From contig NZ_JBAJIJ010000001.1 in assembly GCF_036867135.1 (NCBI RefSeq), forward strand, positions 1,612,001 through 1,676,000: a stretch of 64,000 nucleotides of DNA, in the 5' to 3' direction. The translations under genes were made by a program, and so were the position numbers. The DNA comes from Aeromicrobium sp. Sec7.5 (GTDB taxonomy: Bacteria; Actinomycetota; Actinomycetes; Propionibacteriales; Nocardioidaceae). Positions 1-7,267 of this stretch are shown in pieces. The stretch's first letter is position 1, and every line of letters starts with the position of its first letter. The notes under the pieces are model-generated. The model had not been told where the DNA came from and did not search any database. It saw only the letters and a program-made list of their open reading frames with translations.

Positions 1-264
1 TACAGCTGGCAGGCCAACCTCGAGGTCCTGCGTCGTGACCTGGCGACGATCGGTGGATTCCCCGAGCTCGACGCGACGTTCGACCATCCCGTGCTCTGGA
101 TCTCGGGGGAGAACTCGCCGTACGTGCAGGAGGAGGACGAGGAGCGGATGCGCGAGCTGTTCCCCCGCACGCGACTCGTCACGATCAAGGGCGCCGGGCA
201 CTGGGTGCACTCGGAGCAACCGGAGTCGTTCGTGTCAGCCCTGCGCGTGTTCCTGCTGGCCTGA
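1..264 (+). CDS. Alpha/beta hydrolase, C-terminal part (5' end outside window)
   Basis: Open from the first base in frame 1 to TGA at 262-264; 87 residues remain. The fragment has the closing elements of the alpha/beta hydrolase fold: a strand reading PVLWISGENSPY, where the catalytic acid or its neighbour usually lies, and GAGHWVHSEQPE, with the catalytic histidine followed by the last helix. This resembles the ends of BphD/YbfF-type esterases. The nucleophile elbow lies upstream and cannot be checked, so the substrate is unknown. The last 30 bases overlap the convergent LtrA gene. Confidence 0.8.
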   Translation, partial: YSWQANLEVLRRDLATIGGFPELDATFDHPVLWISGENSPYVQEEDEERMRELFPRTRLVTIKGAGHWVHSEQPESFVSALRVFLLA

Positions 265-1428
265 CCGAGTCACCGGGCCGCGCCGCACGAGGACCGCGAC
301 CACGACCACGAGGATCAGGGCGGTGAGCGCCACCGGCACCGGGATCAGCGGATCGAGCAGCACGAGCAGCGCTCCCGACGGGACGACCACGTTCACGACC
401 CGGTCCGCGTGGTCGCGGATCGCGATCCACCAGATCCCCAGGACGAAGATCGCGATCGGGACCGACACGGTGAAGGTGGCGGCGACGGCACTCAGCTTGC
501 TGTGGTCGGTCAGCACATCGATCTCGACCTCGATGCCCGCAGACAGCGCCCCGGCCGCCGCGAACACGAAGTAGTGCACGTAGCCGTAGCGGAGCGACTG
601 CCCGAACGAACCGATGGCCTCGTGATGCGGCGGCCAGAAGTAGATCCACCACAGCGAGCAGGTCACGACAAGGGCGAGATTCGCGATGGCGATCAGAGGA
701 ACGAGGTCGGCGTCTCCTTCGAGTGCCTCGATGATGGCGTTCGACGATCCGAGCAGGCTCTCGCCCAGCAGGATCAGCGTGAAGAGCCCGTAGCGCTCCG
801 TGATGTGGTGCGGGTGCCACGGGGTGGTCCCGCGACGTTCAGCCACGACGGGGACGGAGATCTCGGCCAGGAGGAGCACCACGAACAGCGCAGGACGCAC
901 CGACTCGGGCACCACCAGCAGGCTCAGCCACAACACCTGCACGGTCGCCACGCCGCCCGCGTAGGTGTACGCCGTCGAGCGCAGCTCGGGCGAGCCGTGA
1001 CCCGCTCGCGTCCACTGGGCCACCATCGCGACCCGCATGACGACGTAGCCGAGGATCGCCAGCGCGTAGTCGCCGTCATAGAAGTCGTGCAGACCCACCG
1101 CGAACGTCAGGACCCCGCCCATCTGCACGAACGTCAGCACCCGGTAGAGCCAGTCGTCGACGTCGAACGAGGTCGCGAACCACGTGAAGTTCATCCACGC
1201 CCACCAGATCGCGAAGAACGCAGCGGCGTACGCGACCACGCCTTCCAGGACGTGGTTCTCGGTCAGGGCGTGGTGGAGCTCGACCGACGCCACGCTCACG
1301 GCGATCACGAACACGAGGTCGAAGAACAGCTCGAGCGGGCTCGCCGAACGACCAGCTTCGCGCGGATCGCGGGGCCGCATGGGCACGAGGCGCGACAGGC
1401 GTGCCGCGGGGGATGAAGAGGCGCTCAC
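235..1428 (-). CDS. ltrA: Low temperature requirement protein A (LtrA) family membrane protein
   Basis: Predicted protein of 397 residues starting at GTG 1428. The N-terminus contains the family hallmark ELFFDLVFVIAVS, followed by many hydrophobic segments with WWAWMNFTWFATSFD and a central HHITERYGLFTLILLGES, typical of LtrA proteins (named after a Listeria gene required for growth in the cold; molecular function unknown). It is an integral membrane protein by hydropathy. The start codon directly abuts the stop codon of the upstream EamA gene (TAG 1429-1431), so the two are probably one transcript under the MarR-controlled promoter. The 3' end overlaps the convergent hydrolase gene by 30 bases. 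Confidence 0.9.
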   Translation of the reverse strand: MSASSSPAARLSRLVPMRPRDPREAGRSASPLELFFDLVFVIAVSVASVELHHALTENHVLEGVVAYAAAFFAIWWAWMNFTWFATSFDVDDWLYRVLTFVQMGGVLTFAVGLHDFYDGDYALAILGYVVMRVAMVAQWTRAGHGSPELRSTAYTYAGGVATVQVLWLSLLVVPESVRPALFVVLLLAEISVPVVAERRGTTPWHPHHITERYGLFTLILLGESLLGSSNAIIEALEGDADLVPLIAIANLALVVTCSLWWIYFWPPHHEAIGSFGQSLRYGYVHYFVFAAAGALSAGIEVEIDVLTDHSKLSAVAATFTVSVPIAIFVLGIWWIAIRDHADRVVNVVVPSGALLVLLDPLIPVPVALTALILVVVVAVLVRRGPVTRSGQQEHAQG

Positions 1429-2354
1429 CTAGGACTCCGATCGACGCATGGCTGGCGATCCGATGGTCGGACCGCCAAAGATCATGGCAGGTCCGGGCGC
1501 GGCAGGGCCACGTCTGCGAGCCGGTCGTGTGGCCACGGCGATCCCGGCCAGAGTCAGCGCGATGCCGGCCAGCTGCTGCGGAGCCAGCCGCTCGTCGGCC
1601 ACCAGCGCCCCGAGCGCGACACCGGCCACCGGGTTCAAGAGACCGATCACACCCACCGCGCCGGCTCGGATCCGTTGCAGGCCCGCAAACCAGCAGACGA
1701 AGGCCAGGGCTGTCGCGACGACCGAGGTGAAGGCGTAGCCGGCGACGGCTGTGGGCTCCACCGCAGGCGGGGAGCCCTCGACCGCAGCTGCTGCGAGCGT
1801 GAGGACCGTGCCTCCGGCGACGAGCTGCCAGGCAGTCGTGGCCAGCACCGGCGTGCCGTCGGCCCAGCGGGTGGCAGCACCGAACCGAAGGCCGACAACA
1901 GCAAGGCCGACGCGGACGCGACGACCCCGGCGGCCGACAGCTCGCCCCGGGCACCCCCGATCAGGAGCACGACACCGGCGATGCCGCCCACCGCGCCGGC
2001 GACGGTGCGCGCGGTCGGCCGTTGGTCGAGCAGCCACCACGCGAACCCGGTCAGCACCAGGGGAGCGAGGGCCATGATCGACGCGGCCACGCTCGACGGC
2101 AGGGCCTGCGCGGCGACGTAGACCAACAGGAAGAAGGCCCCGATGTTGACGGTGCCGAGCAGCAGGCTCCGCCACCACCACGACCCGCGGGGGAGTCGTC
2201 GCGCGAGGATCAGCAGGAGCAGTCCGGCGGGCATGGCGCGGATCGCCGCACCCCACAGGGGCGCGTCCTCCGGCAGGAGCTGTCGGGTCACGACATACGT
2301 GGCACCCCACGCGAGCGGCGCGACAGCGGTAACGGCCACCCATTTGGCTTCCAT
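1429..2354 (-). pseudogene. EamA/DMT-family transporter with a single-base frameshift
   Basis: From ATG 2354 the frame encodes MEAKWVAVTAVAPLAWGATY and the first five membrane helices of an EamA (drug/metabolite transporter) protein. Near 1873-1876 the coding sense moves to another frame, which carries WADGTPVLATTAWQL and the remaining helices to TAG at 1429. The span of 926 bases is one short of 309 codons. Adding one G in the GTGCTG-CCACCC stretch (minus strand) would give a continuous protein of about 308 residues with the expected ten helices. It may be a real recent mutation or a sequence error. ATG 2354 follows a TAATGT box by 7 bases, suggesting a leaderless message. Divergent from a MarR regulator. 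Confidence 0.8.
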
Positions 2355-2387
2355 GGAAGATACATTAGCATTTCGCTTCCTCGGAAG
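2348..2387. promoter_or_regulatory. Twin operator between EamA gene and marR
   Basis: Two copies of a 12-bp palindrome lie 28 bases apart: CTTCCATGGAAG (2348-2359, perfect) and CTTCCTCGGAAG (2376-2387), both followed by AT. The first overlaps the EamA start codon. The second lies just upstream of a TATGGT box (2389-2394) that is 6 bases from the marR ATG. The EamA -10-like TAATGT (2362-2367, minus) lies between them. Placement over both start regions is what a MarR repressor controlling itself and a divergent exporter would need; binding is inferred. Confidence 0.65.
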
Positions 2388-2400
2388 ATATGGTGCAACG

Positions 2401-2907
2401 ATGAATGACCGCGTCGGACGCATCATGGGTCAATGGCAGGTCGAGCGACCCGACCTCGACGTCAGCCCGCAGGGGGTCATCGGTCGACTTCACCGCCTGG
2501 CCGACCGGCTCCGCGACGAGCTGGTGGCCGAGTACGTGCACCACGGGCTCGGCGAGGGCGAGTTCGACGTGCTGGCCGCGCTGCGTCGCATCGGCGATCC
2601 CTACGAGCTGGCGCCCGGCGAGCTGGCCCGCCACACGATGGTCACCACGGGCGCCATGAGCAAGCGGATCGACCGCCTCGAGGAAGGCGGCCTGGTCACC
2701 CGGCGCACCAGCGTCGGCGACCGGCGCGGGCGGGTCGTCGGCCTGACGCCCGCCGGGCGTGCCGTGATCGACGAGGCCTTCACGGCCCACATCGCCAACG
2801 AGCACCGGCTCGTCGCTCCACTCACCGACGAGGAGCGCGCCGACCTCGAGCGCCTGCTGGCCCGCTGGCTCGATGCCCTCGAGGGTCCCGAGCTCGTCTC
2901 GCGCTGA
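2401..2907 (+). CDS. MarR-family transcriptional regulator
   Basis: Predicted protein of 168 residues. Residues about 30-135 form a MarR winged helix: GEFDVLAALRRIG, recognition region GELARHTMVTTGAMSKRIDR, LEEGGLVTRRTSVGDRRGR for the wing, and the dimerising C-terminal helix with LTDEERADLERLLARWLDAL. ATG 2401 is preferred over upstream in-frame codons because a TATGGT box lies 6 bases before it (leaderless) and because MarR proteins are usually of this length. Divergent from a frameshifted EamA exporter, with two palindromic sites between; likely a repressor of that exporter and of itself. The ligand is unknown. The 3' end overlaps the convergent DoxX gene by 86 bases. Confidence 0.9.
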   Translation: MNDRVGRIMGQWQVERPDLDVSPQGVIGRLHRLADRLRDELVAEYVHHGLGEGEFDVLAALRRIGDPYELAPGELARHTMVTTGAMSKRIDRLEEGGLVTRRTSVGDRRGRVVGLTPAGRAVIDEAFTAHIANEHRLVAPLTDEERADLERLLARWLDALEGPELVSR

Positions 2908-3298
2908 CCCACCACGTCCAGGCGCCGGTGCTCCACAGCGCCCAGGCGACCAGCAGCGGCTGGAAGAACAGCCGAGTCAGACGCGCTCCGTCGGAGTCGA
3001 GCCCGAAGGCGTCGGCACCCTCGAGGTACTGGTTGACGTTGCCCGGGAACACCGCCACGAAGAAGGCGGCCACGATCCAGCCAATCAACGGCCGTCGGCG
3101 GGTCGGCACCAGCAGCGCGACCGCCAGGGCGATCTCGACGACGCCCGACGCGACGACGACGAAGTCGACGCCGAGCGGAAGCCACTCGGGCACCTGCGCC
3201 CGGAACGTCTCACGGCCCCAGAACAGGTGCGACAGCCCGGCGAACCCGAGAAATCCGGCCAGCAGGAGTCGCGCAGCGGTTCGCAGCAGGTCACGCAT
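2822..3298 (-). CDS. DoxX-like small membrane protein
   Basis: Predicted protein of 158 residues with four hydrophobic segments: LLLAGFLGFAGLSHLFW, the FVVVASGVVEIALAVALL region, IGWIVAAFFVAVFPGNVNQY, and LFFQPLLVAWALW. The AGLSHLFW and FPGNVNQY motifs are typical of DoxX/DoxD-like actinobacterial proteins of unclear role. ATG 3298 lies 6 bases after TAGGGT (3305-3310, minus), a leaderless arrangement. The arginine-rich last 35 residues are encoded opposite the end of marR, with an 86-base convergent overlap, and could be poorly conserved. Confidence 0.8.
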   Translation of the reverse strand: MRDLLRTAARLLLAGFLGFAGLSHLFWGRETFRAQVPEWLPLGVDFVVVASGVVEIALAVALLVPTRRRPLIGWIVAAFFVAVFPGNVNQYLEGADAFGLDSDGARLTRLFFQPLLVAWALWSTGAWTWWVSARRARDPRGHRASGPAGARGRRAPRR

Positions 3299-3333
3299 GC
3301 CTGGACCCTATCCCCGACTCTCGCATTCCTCCG

Positions 3334-3347
3334 ATAATGCACATTAT
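3334..3347. promoter_or_regulatory. Palindrome upstream of doxX promoter
   Basis: ATAATG-CA-CATTAT is a perfect 6-bp inverted repeat with a 2-base centre. It sits just upstream of the expected -35 position of the leaderless doxX promoter (-10 TAGGGT at 3305-3310). AT-rich palindromes like this are rare in this sequence, so a regulator site is plausible; the regulator is unknown. Confidence 0.4.
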
Positions 3348-3565
3348 GTCAACCACCGGACCACGCATCGCCTGCTGCCTGCCCAACATCGGGACCGCTG
3401 TCAGTTTTCAAATGGCCTGCACCGTGCCTGTAACGCAGACCACGCTGATGGCCAACAAGAACCAAGGATTTGCCCGTAGAAGTGCGGCTGATCGTCACTA
3501 CCACCGCCACGTCGCCGTCCATGTCATCTTCTGTCGCTGCATCTGTGGCGGCAACCTAGGACAGC

Positions 3566-3589
3566 GGCACCGGTTTCGAACCCGGTGCC
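3566..3589. other. Strong 8-bp hairpin
   Basis: GGCACCGG (3566-3573) pairs perfectly with CCGGTGCC (3582-3589) around the loop TTTCGAAC. No T-tract follows on either strand. The loop resembles a tRNA T-loop, but there are only six bases from the stem to CCA and no other arms, so it is not a tRNA. It could be a terminator, an RNA structure in the leader of the gene at 3630, or a remnant of a recombination site. Confidence 0.45.
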
Positions 3590-3629
3590 ACCATGGCGGC
3601 GTCCGGTCGTCGCAGAGGACGGAGACACG

Positions 3630-3776
3630 ATGGACCAGCAGCGTCGTGAGCCCATCGACTGGCGCAAGACGATCAGGTTCACCCTGTGGTGGCTCTCCCC
3701 CGTCATCCTCTTGGGCGTCTACCTACTTGGGATCGAACTCTTCGGGTTCCTCGTGTTCCGCAATTTCGGAGTGTGA
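3630..3776 (+). CDS. Small single-span membrane protein, 48 residues
   Basis: ATG 3630 is preceded by GGAGACACG, a reasonable ribosome binding site. The peptide starts with a charged segment (MDQQRREPIDWRKTIR), followed by FTLWWLSPVILLGVYLLGIE and a hydrophobic end with phenylalanines, so one transmembrane helix with the N-terminus inside is likely. No family is recognised. It sits alone between the hairpin at 3566-3589 and the Fic gene. It could be a stand-alone membrane peptide or the remnant of a larger protein; coding status is inferred from the binding site and the amphipathic layout. Confidence 0.5.
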   Translation: MDQQRREPIDWRKTIRFTLWWLSPVILLGVYLLGIELFGFLVFRNFGV

Positions 3777-3885
3777 ACACCCCCGTGCGCGTTCAGCAGG
3801 TCTGTCCACCGTCACTGTTCAGAGCGCGCTGAGGATATCCGAGAAAGATCAACTCGCAGGAAGATCCTTCCGGGCTACCCCAGGT

Positions 3886-3958
3886 AACTGCGAACAACGC
3901 TCACGCTATTCGCAGTTAACGAGGCTAAGTGGGAATACAGTGGTGCTTGTTCGCAGTT
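3886..3958 (+). promoter_or_regulatory. fic promoter with three operator-like repeats
   Basis: AACTGCGAA (3886-3894), TTCGCAGTT (3909-3917) and TTCGCAGTT (3950-3958) are three copies of one 9-bp word, the first inverted. Copies 1 and 3 extend to a 12-bp match (3886-3897 against 3947-3958). A -10-like TACAGT (3936-3941) lies between copies 2 and 3, so the repeats would cover the -35 region and the start of transcription. The Fic protein ends in a winged helix and could bind here to repress itself; this is inferred. Confidence 0.6.
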
Positions 3959-3990
3959 GACTGAGGTAGCCGATCGCACCCAGGAGCACC

Positions 3991-5301
3991 ATGCCATTCG
4001 ATCCGTCCGCGCATCCCCGAGGAACCGATCCCCGCAATCGCGGGCGATTCTCCGAGGCCGAGCGCTCTGAGCCGAACTCGTTGAGTCTTGGCGACAGCGA
4101 CGGCATCGACTGGCCAGCTCACCGAAAGCGGACGGTCCAGTGGGTCTCGCGCAACCGCAACGCTTCGCGCACGGACCGGGAGCTCGACGAGATTGAGGTC
4201 TCGCTGCCCCCACTCATCGAGCATCTCGACCACCACGCAGACCCGCGCCTTGCCGCCGAGATGGAGTCTGCGCTGGCAGAGATCGGGACGCTCGACAAGG
4301 TCCACGGCAAGAACCTCGGATCGTTGGACTCGCTGCTCATCAGGACCGAGTCGGTGGCTTCGTCGAAGATCGAGGAGATCGAGGCCGACGTCGACGACTA
4401 CGCACGGGCCCTGCACGGGGTGAAGACCAACCCCTCAGCAACCTCGATGGCCAACGCCACCTTCGCGCTGACGTCGATGGTCAACGCTGCCGGCCGAGAC
4501 AACGAGATACTTCTCGACACCATCTTGAAGGCGCACCAGGCACTGCTCGACTCCGACCCGGACGAGCAGACGTACGCCGGCAAGCTGCGCGACATGCAGA
4601 ACTGGATCGGCGGGACAAGCGCCTACTCCCCCATCGCCGCCGACTACATCCCGCCGCCACAGGACAGCGTCGAGGGCTACATGACCGATCTCGTCGCGTA
4701 CTCGAATCGAGATGACGTCCCGGTCCTGACCCAGCTGGCCATCGCGCATGCGCAGTTCGAGTCCATCCACCCGTTCACCGACGGCAACGGACGAACCGGG
4801 CGAGCGCTCGTCAACGCCATCCTCCGCCGGCGCGGCACGACCACCAACTGCGTCGTGCCTCTGGCCTCCGCAATCGTGGCTCAACGAGACCGGTACTTCG
4901 CCGACCTGAGCGCCTATCGGGACGGGCACGTCGAGCCCCTGCTTACGACCTTCACCATCGGCTCGAAGATCGCGGCAGAGGAAGCCTCAGCGACAGCCGT
5001 GCGTCTGGCCGAGATCCCTGACGAGTGGCGCGGCAGCCTCGGCCGAGTCCGGTCCGGCTCGGCAACGCACCGGCTCCTGCAGCTCGTTCACACCTCACCG
5101 GTGGTCTCGGCTGACGATGTCGAGCACCGACTCCAGGACGTGCCCGAGTCCAGCGTCTACCGCAGCATCGCCCGCCTGGAAGACGCCGGCATCCTCGCGC
5201 CGCTCACGAATCGGAAGCGTAACCAGATCTGGGGTGCACAGGCCGTCCTAGACGAGGTCGAGGACCTTTCGAGTCGCATCGCTCACCGCGCCAGCCAGTA
5301 A
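3991..5301 (+). CDS. Fic-family AMP transferase with C-terminal winged helix
   Basis: Predicted protein of 436 residues. The Fic core carries the full active-site motif HPFTDGNGRTGR (His260 is the catalytic base), so it should transfer AMP to a target hydroxyl. Upstream, S124-SKI-E128 matches the class II inhibitory motif (S/T)xxxE, in which the glutamate blocks ATP in the resting state; the next residue is E, not the usual G/N. The C-terminal 80 residues (TSPVVSADDVEHRLQDV, SSVYRSIARLEDAGIL) form a winged helix like those of SoFic-type proteins. No Doc-type antitoxin is adjacent. Codon use looks less GC-biased than the neighbours, suggesting transfer. Three repeats precede the gene. Targets are unknown. 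Confidence 0.9.
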   Translation: MPFDPSAHPRGTDPRNRGRFSEAERSEPNSLSLGDSDGIDWPAHRKRTVQWVSRNRNASRTDRELDEIEVSLPPLIEHLDHHADPRLAAEMESALAEIGTLDKVHGKNLGSLDSLLIRTESVASSKIEEIEADVDDYARALHGVKTNPSATSMANATFALTSMVNAAGRDNEILLDTILKAHQALLDSDPDEQTYAGKLRDMQNWIGGTSAYSPIAADYIPPPQDSVEGYMTDLVAYSNRDDVPVLTQLAIAHAQFESIHPFTDGNGRTGRALVNAILRRRGTTTNCVVPLASAIVAQRDRYFADLSAYRDGHVEPLLTTFTIGSKIAAEEASATAVRLAEIPDEWRGSLGRVRSGSATHRLLQLVHTSPVVSADDVEHRLQDVPESSVYRSIARLEDAGILAPLTNRKRNQIWGAQAVLDEVEDLSSRIAHRASQ

Positions 5302-5502
5302 CCGCTCCGCAGCTCGAAAGCCGCCACATCACGTCGGACTTGTAGCCAGGAGCCACGAAGTCCACTGCCACACCGATAGGTGACAGTTGGGGTTCGGCCG
5401 AGATCGCGGCCATCGAGGCGTCGGGTGTCAGTTCCTTCACTGCGCCGCGCTGCCGGCAGGCCGATCAGACACGGAATTCGGCAATGATGGTTTACTAACG
5501 TC

Positions 5503-6063
5503 ATGGCCAGACCCCGGACGTCGACCGACGACGAGATCCTCGAACGGATCGCGACGGCCCTGCAGGTCTCAAGCAACGGCTGGACGCTGGCCGGCGCGGC
5601 AGCAGCGGCCGGGCTGCACCCGGCCACGCTGATCAAGCGCTTTGGGTCGCGCGAGGGCGTCCTCCTGGCGCTGAGCCGCCGCTGGGTGGAATCGGTGCCG
5701 ACCGGACCCGCTGGACCCGATCCCCACGCCGAGCTCCTGGCCTGGGCGGCGTCCCTGAGCGTGCGCGACGTGAGCTCGGCGGCGGTCCTGGCTCGCCTCG
5801 ACATGCTTGCGGAGGACCTCCGCAGCGGAGAGCTGCGTGAGCTGCTGCACCTCGGCTGGCAGCGGCAGCTCGATCACCTCACGGTCCTGATCGAGGCGGC
5901 CATCGACCGCGGCGATCTTCGGGTGTCGACCGCGCCGCGCCTCGTGGCGCGATCCCTGATGGACACCGCAGCCGGGGCATTGCTACGCGCTGCCGTGGCA
6001 CCCGACCCGGCCGACGCCGATCCTTGCTCCGCGGTCCACGACCTGTTGGAGTCACTGACATGA
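5503..6063 (+). CDS. TetR-family transcriptional regulator
   Basis: Predicted protein of 186 residues. Residues about 7-53 are a TetR DNA-binding domain (DDEILERIATALQ, WTLAGAAAAAGLHPATLIKRFG, SREGVLLAL). The C-terminal ligand domain is diverged. The stop overlaps the start of the following reductase gene (ATGA), so both are co-transcribed and the regulator probably controls that reductase. The 201 bases upstream hold the promoter; TTTACT at 5491-5496 is 6 bases before the ATG, which could mean a leaderless start. Confidence 0.9.
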   Translation: MARPRTSTDDEILERIATALQVSSNGWTLAGAAAAAGLHPATLIKRFGSREGVLLALSRRWVESVPTGPAGPDPHAELLAWAASLSVRDVSSAAVLARLDMLAEDLRSGELRELLHLGWQRQLDHLTVLIEAAIDRGDLRVSTAPRLVARSLMDTAAGALLRAAVAPDPADADPCSAVHDLLESLT

Positions 6064-6638
6064 CCGAGCATCGAGCCTGGAAGGGCGCCGTGTTCATCGC
6101 GGCGAGCGTCGACGGGTTCATCGCCCTGCCTGACGGCGATCTGACCTGGCTGACCGACCCGCCCTCCGAGCCGCGCCACGTCCCGAGTCACGCTGGCGAG
6201 GACGCGCCGCCGGGCTACGAGGACTTCATCGCCGGCGTCAGCCACCTCGTGATGGGGCGCGGCACCTACGAGAAGGTGCTGACGTTCGGGTTCTGGCCCT
6301 ACGAGAACCTGCACGTCGTCGTGCTGAGCACGGTGCTGCCGGCAGACGCTGACACGAGGATCACCGTCGTCCGCTCGCTCACCGAGGCCCGACACAGACT
6401 GGACCTCGACGCGGCCACCGGCGTCTACATCGACGGCGGGCAGGTCCTCACCGAGTTCCTCCGCCACGACCTCGTCGACGAGCTCACCGTCACTCGAGCC
6501 CCCGTTCTCCTCGGGCACGGACTTCCGCTGTTCCACTCGTTGCCCCACGAGATCCGCTTGGTCCACCTGGGGACCTCGATCTCCGACGCCGGCATGACCA
6601 GCACACGCTACGCGGTCGCACGCGCGGCGATCGACTAG
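6060..6638 (+). CDS. Dihydrofolate reductase family protein (RibD C-terminal fold)
   Basis: Predicted protein of 192 residues with the RibD-C/DHFR-like fold: FIAASVDGFIALPDGDLTWL at the start, VMGRGTYEKVLTFGFWPYE, VYIDGGQVLTEFLRHDLVDE for the cofactor-binding strand-loop, and APVLLGHGLPLF near the end. Such NADPH-binding proteins are widespread and mostly uncharacterised; this is not the essential FolA. It overlaps the TetR gene by 4 bases, so it is probably its regulatory target. Confidence 0.85.
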   Translation: MTEHRAWKGAVFIAASVDGFIALPDGDLTWLTDPPSEPRHVPSHAGEDAPPGYEDFIAGVSHLVMGRGTYEKVLTFGFWPYENLHVVVLSTVLPADADTRITVVRSLTEARHRLDLDAATGVYIDGGQVLTEFLRHDLVDELTVTRAPVLLGHGLPLFHSLPHEIRLVHLGTSISDAGMTSTRYAVARAAID

Positions 6639-6759
6639 CGGAGACGGAGGCCAGATCCGCCGCGAACGGCCTTCTCTCCCCCACCGAGCTCGGCTGAACC
6701 CGATCCACCCCCTGCGACCTGCACGTCATCGTGTCGGACCGTCTCCGTAGGCTCCGCGA

Positions 6760-7233
6760 GTGCCCGTCTCCGTCCGCCTGGTCCCCATGTCGCCTGAACG
6801 CTTCCGCTCCTACCGAGTCACGGCCGAACGGTCGTATGCGGACAACATCGCGGCATCGGGGATGATGCCGCCGAGCGAGGCGCTCGAGAAGGCGGCAGCG
6901 GACTTCGATCAGCTCCTGCCCGATGGAGTCGACACGGTCGACCACTGCTTCTGGACCGCGCTCGACGCCGACCAAGAAGTGGGGATCCTGTGGCTCGCGT
7001 TCTCTGAGAAGTCCAACGGCGTGCACGCATTCGGCTACGACTTCCTGGTCACGTCAGAGCTGCAGCGTCGTGGCTACGGACGAGCCATCATGGCGGCTGC
7101 CGAAGAGGTGTGCCGCGAGCGCGGGGTCGTGGAGGTCGGCCTGTCGGTGTTCGGCTTCAACTCCGGAGCACAGTCGCTCTACGAGCAGATGGGCTTCGAG
7201 GTCACCATGCTGCAGATGCGCAAGCGAATCTGA
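6760..7233 (+). CDS. GNAT-family N-acetyltransferase
   Basis: Predicted protein of 157 residues from GTG 6760, which follows a TAGGCT box by 6 bases (leaderless). It has the acetyl-CoA binding signature VTSELQRRGYGRAIMAAAEE (the R/Q-x-x-G-x-G/A loop) and the C-terminal LSVFGFNSGAQSLYEQMGFE motif of Gcn5-related acetyltransferases. The substrate is unknown. It is followed 34 bases later by a second, unrelated GNAT gene. Confidence 0.88.
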   Translation: MPVSVRLVPMSPERFRSYRVTAERSYADNIAASGMMPPSEALEKAAADFDQLLPDGVDTVDHCFWTALDADQEVGILWLAFSEKSNGVHAFGYDFLVTSELQRRGYGRAIMAAAEEVCRERGVVEVGLSVFGFNSGAQSLYEQMGFEVTMLQMRKRI

Positions 7234-7267
7234 TCCCCACCCAGCGGATGGACCTCAAGGAAACCTG

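Larger units (their letters stand above)
3299..3629. other. Gene-free stretch with hairpin and palindrome
   Basis: No convincing gene is seen. The stretch is less GC-rich than its surroundings and contains tracts such as CAGTTTTCAAATGG. It holds the DoxX promoter (3305-3310), a palindrome at 3334-3347 and a strong hairpin at 3566-3589. An open frame beginning at 3337 lacks family resemblance and the codon bias of this genome. It may be decayed or transferred DNA. Confidence 0.5.

Noticed and set aside
3541..3594. Possible tRNA because of TTCGAA loop and CCACCA
   Set aside because: The stem does not have T-arm geometry, only six bases separate it from CCA, and no D- or anticodon arm is present.
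3337..3960. 207-codon plus-strand frame across the gene-free patch
   Set aside because: No motif, biased composition and overlap with the better-supported small membrane protein and the fic operator region.
5204..5440. Minus-strand 78-codon frame starting MKELTPDAS
   Set aside because: The first 40 codons look protein-like, but the rest lies antisense to fic and no family is recognised; at most a gene remnant.
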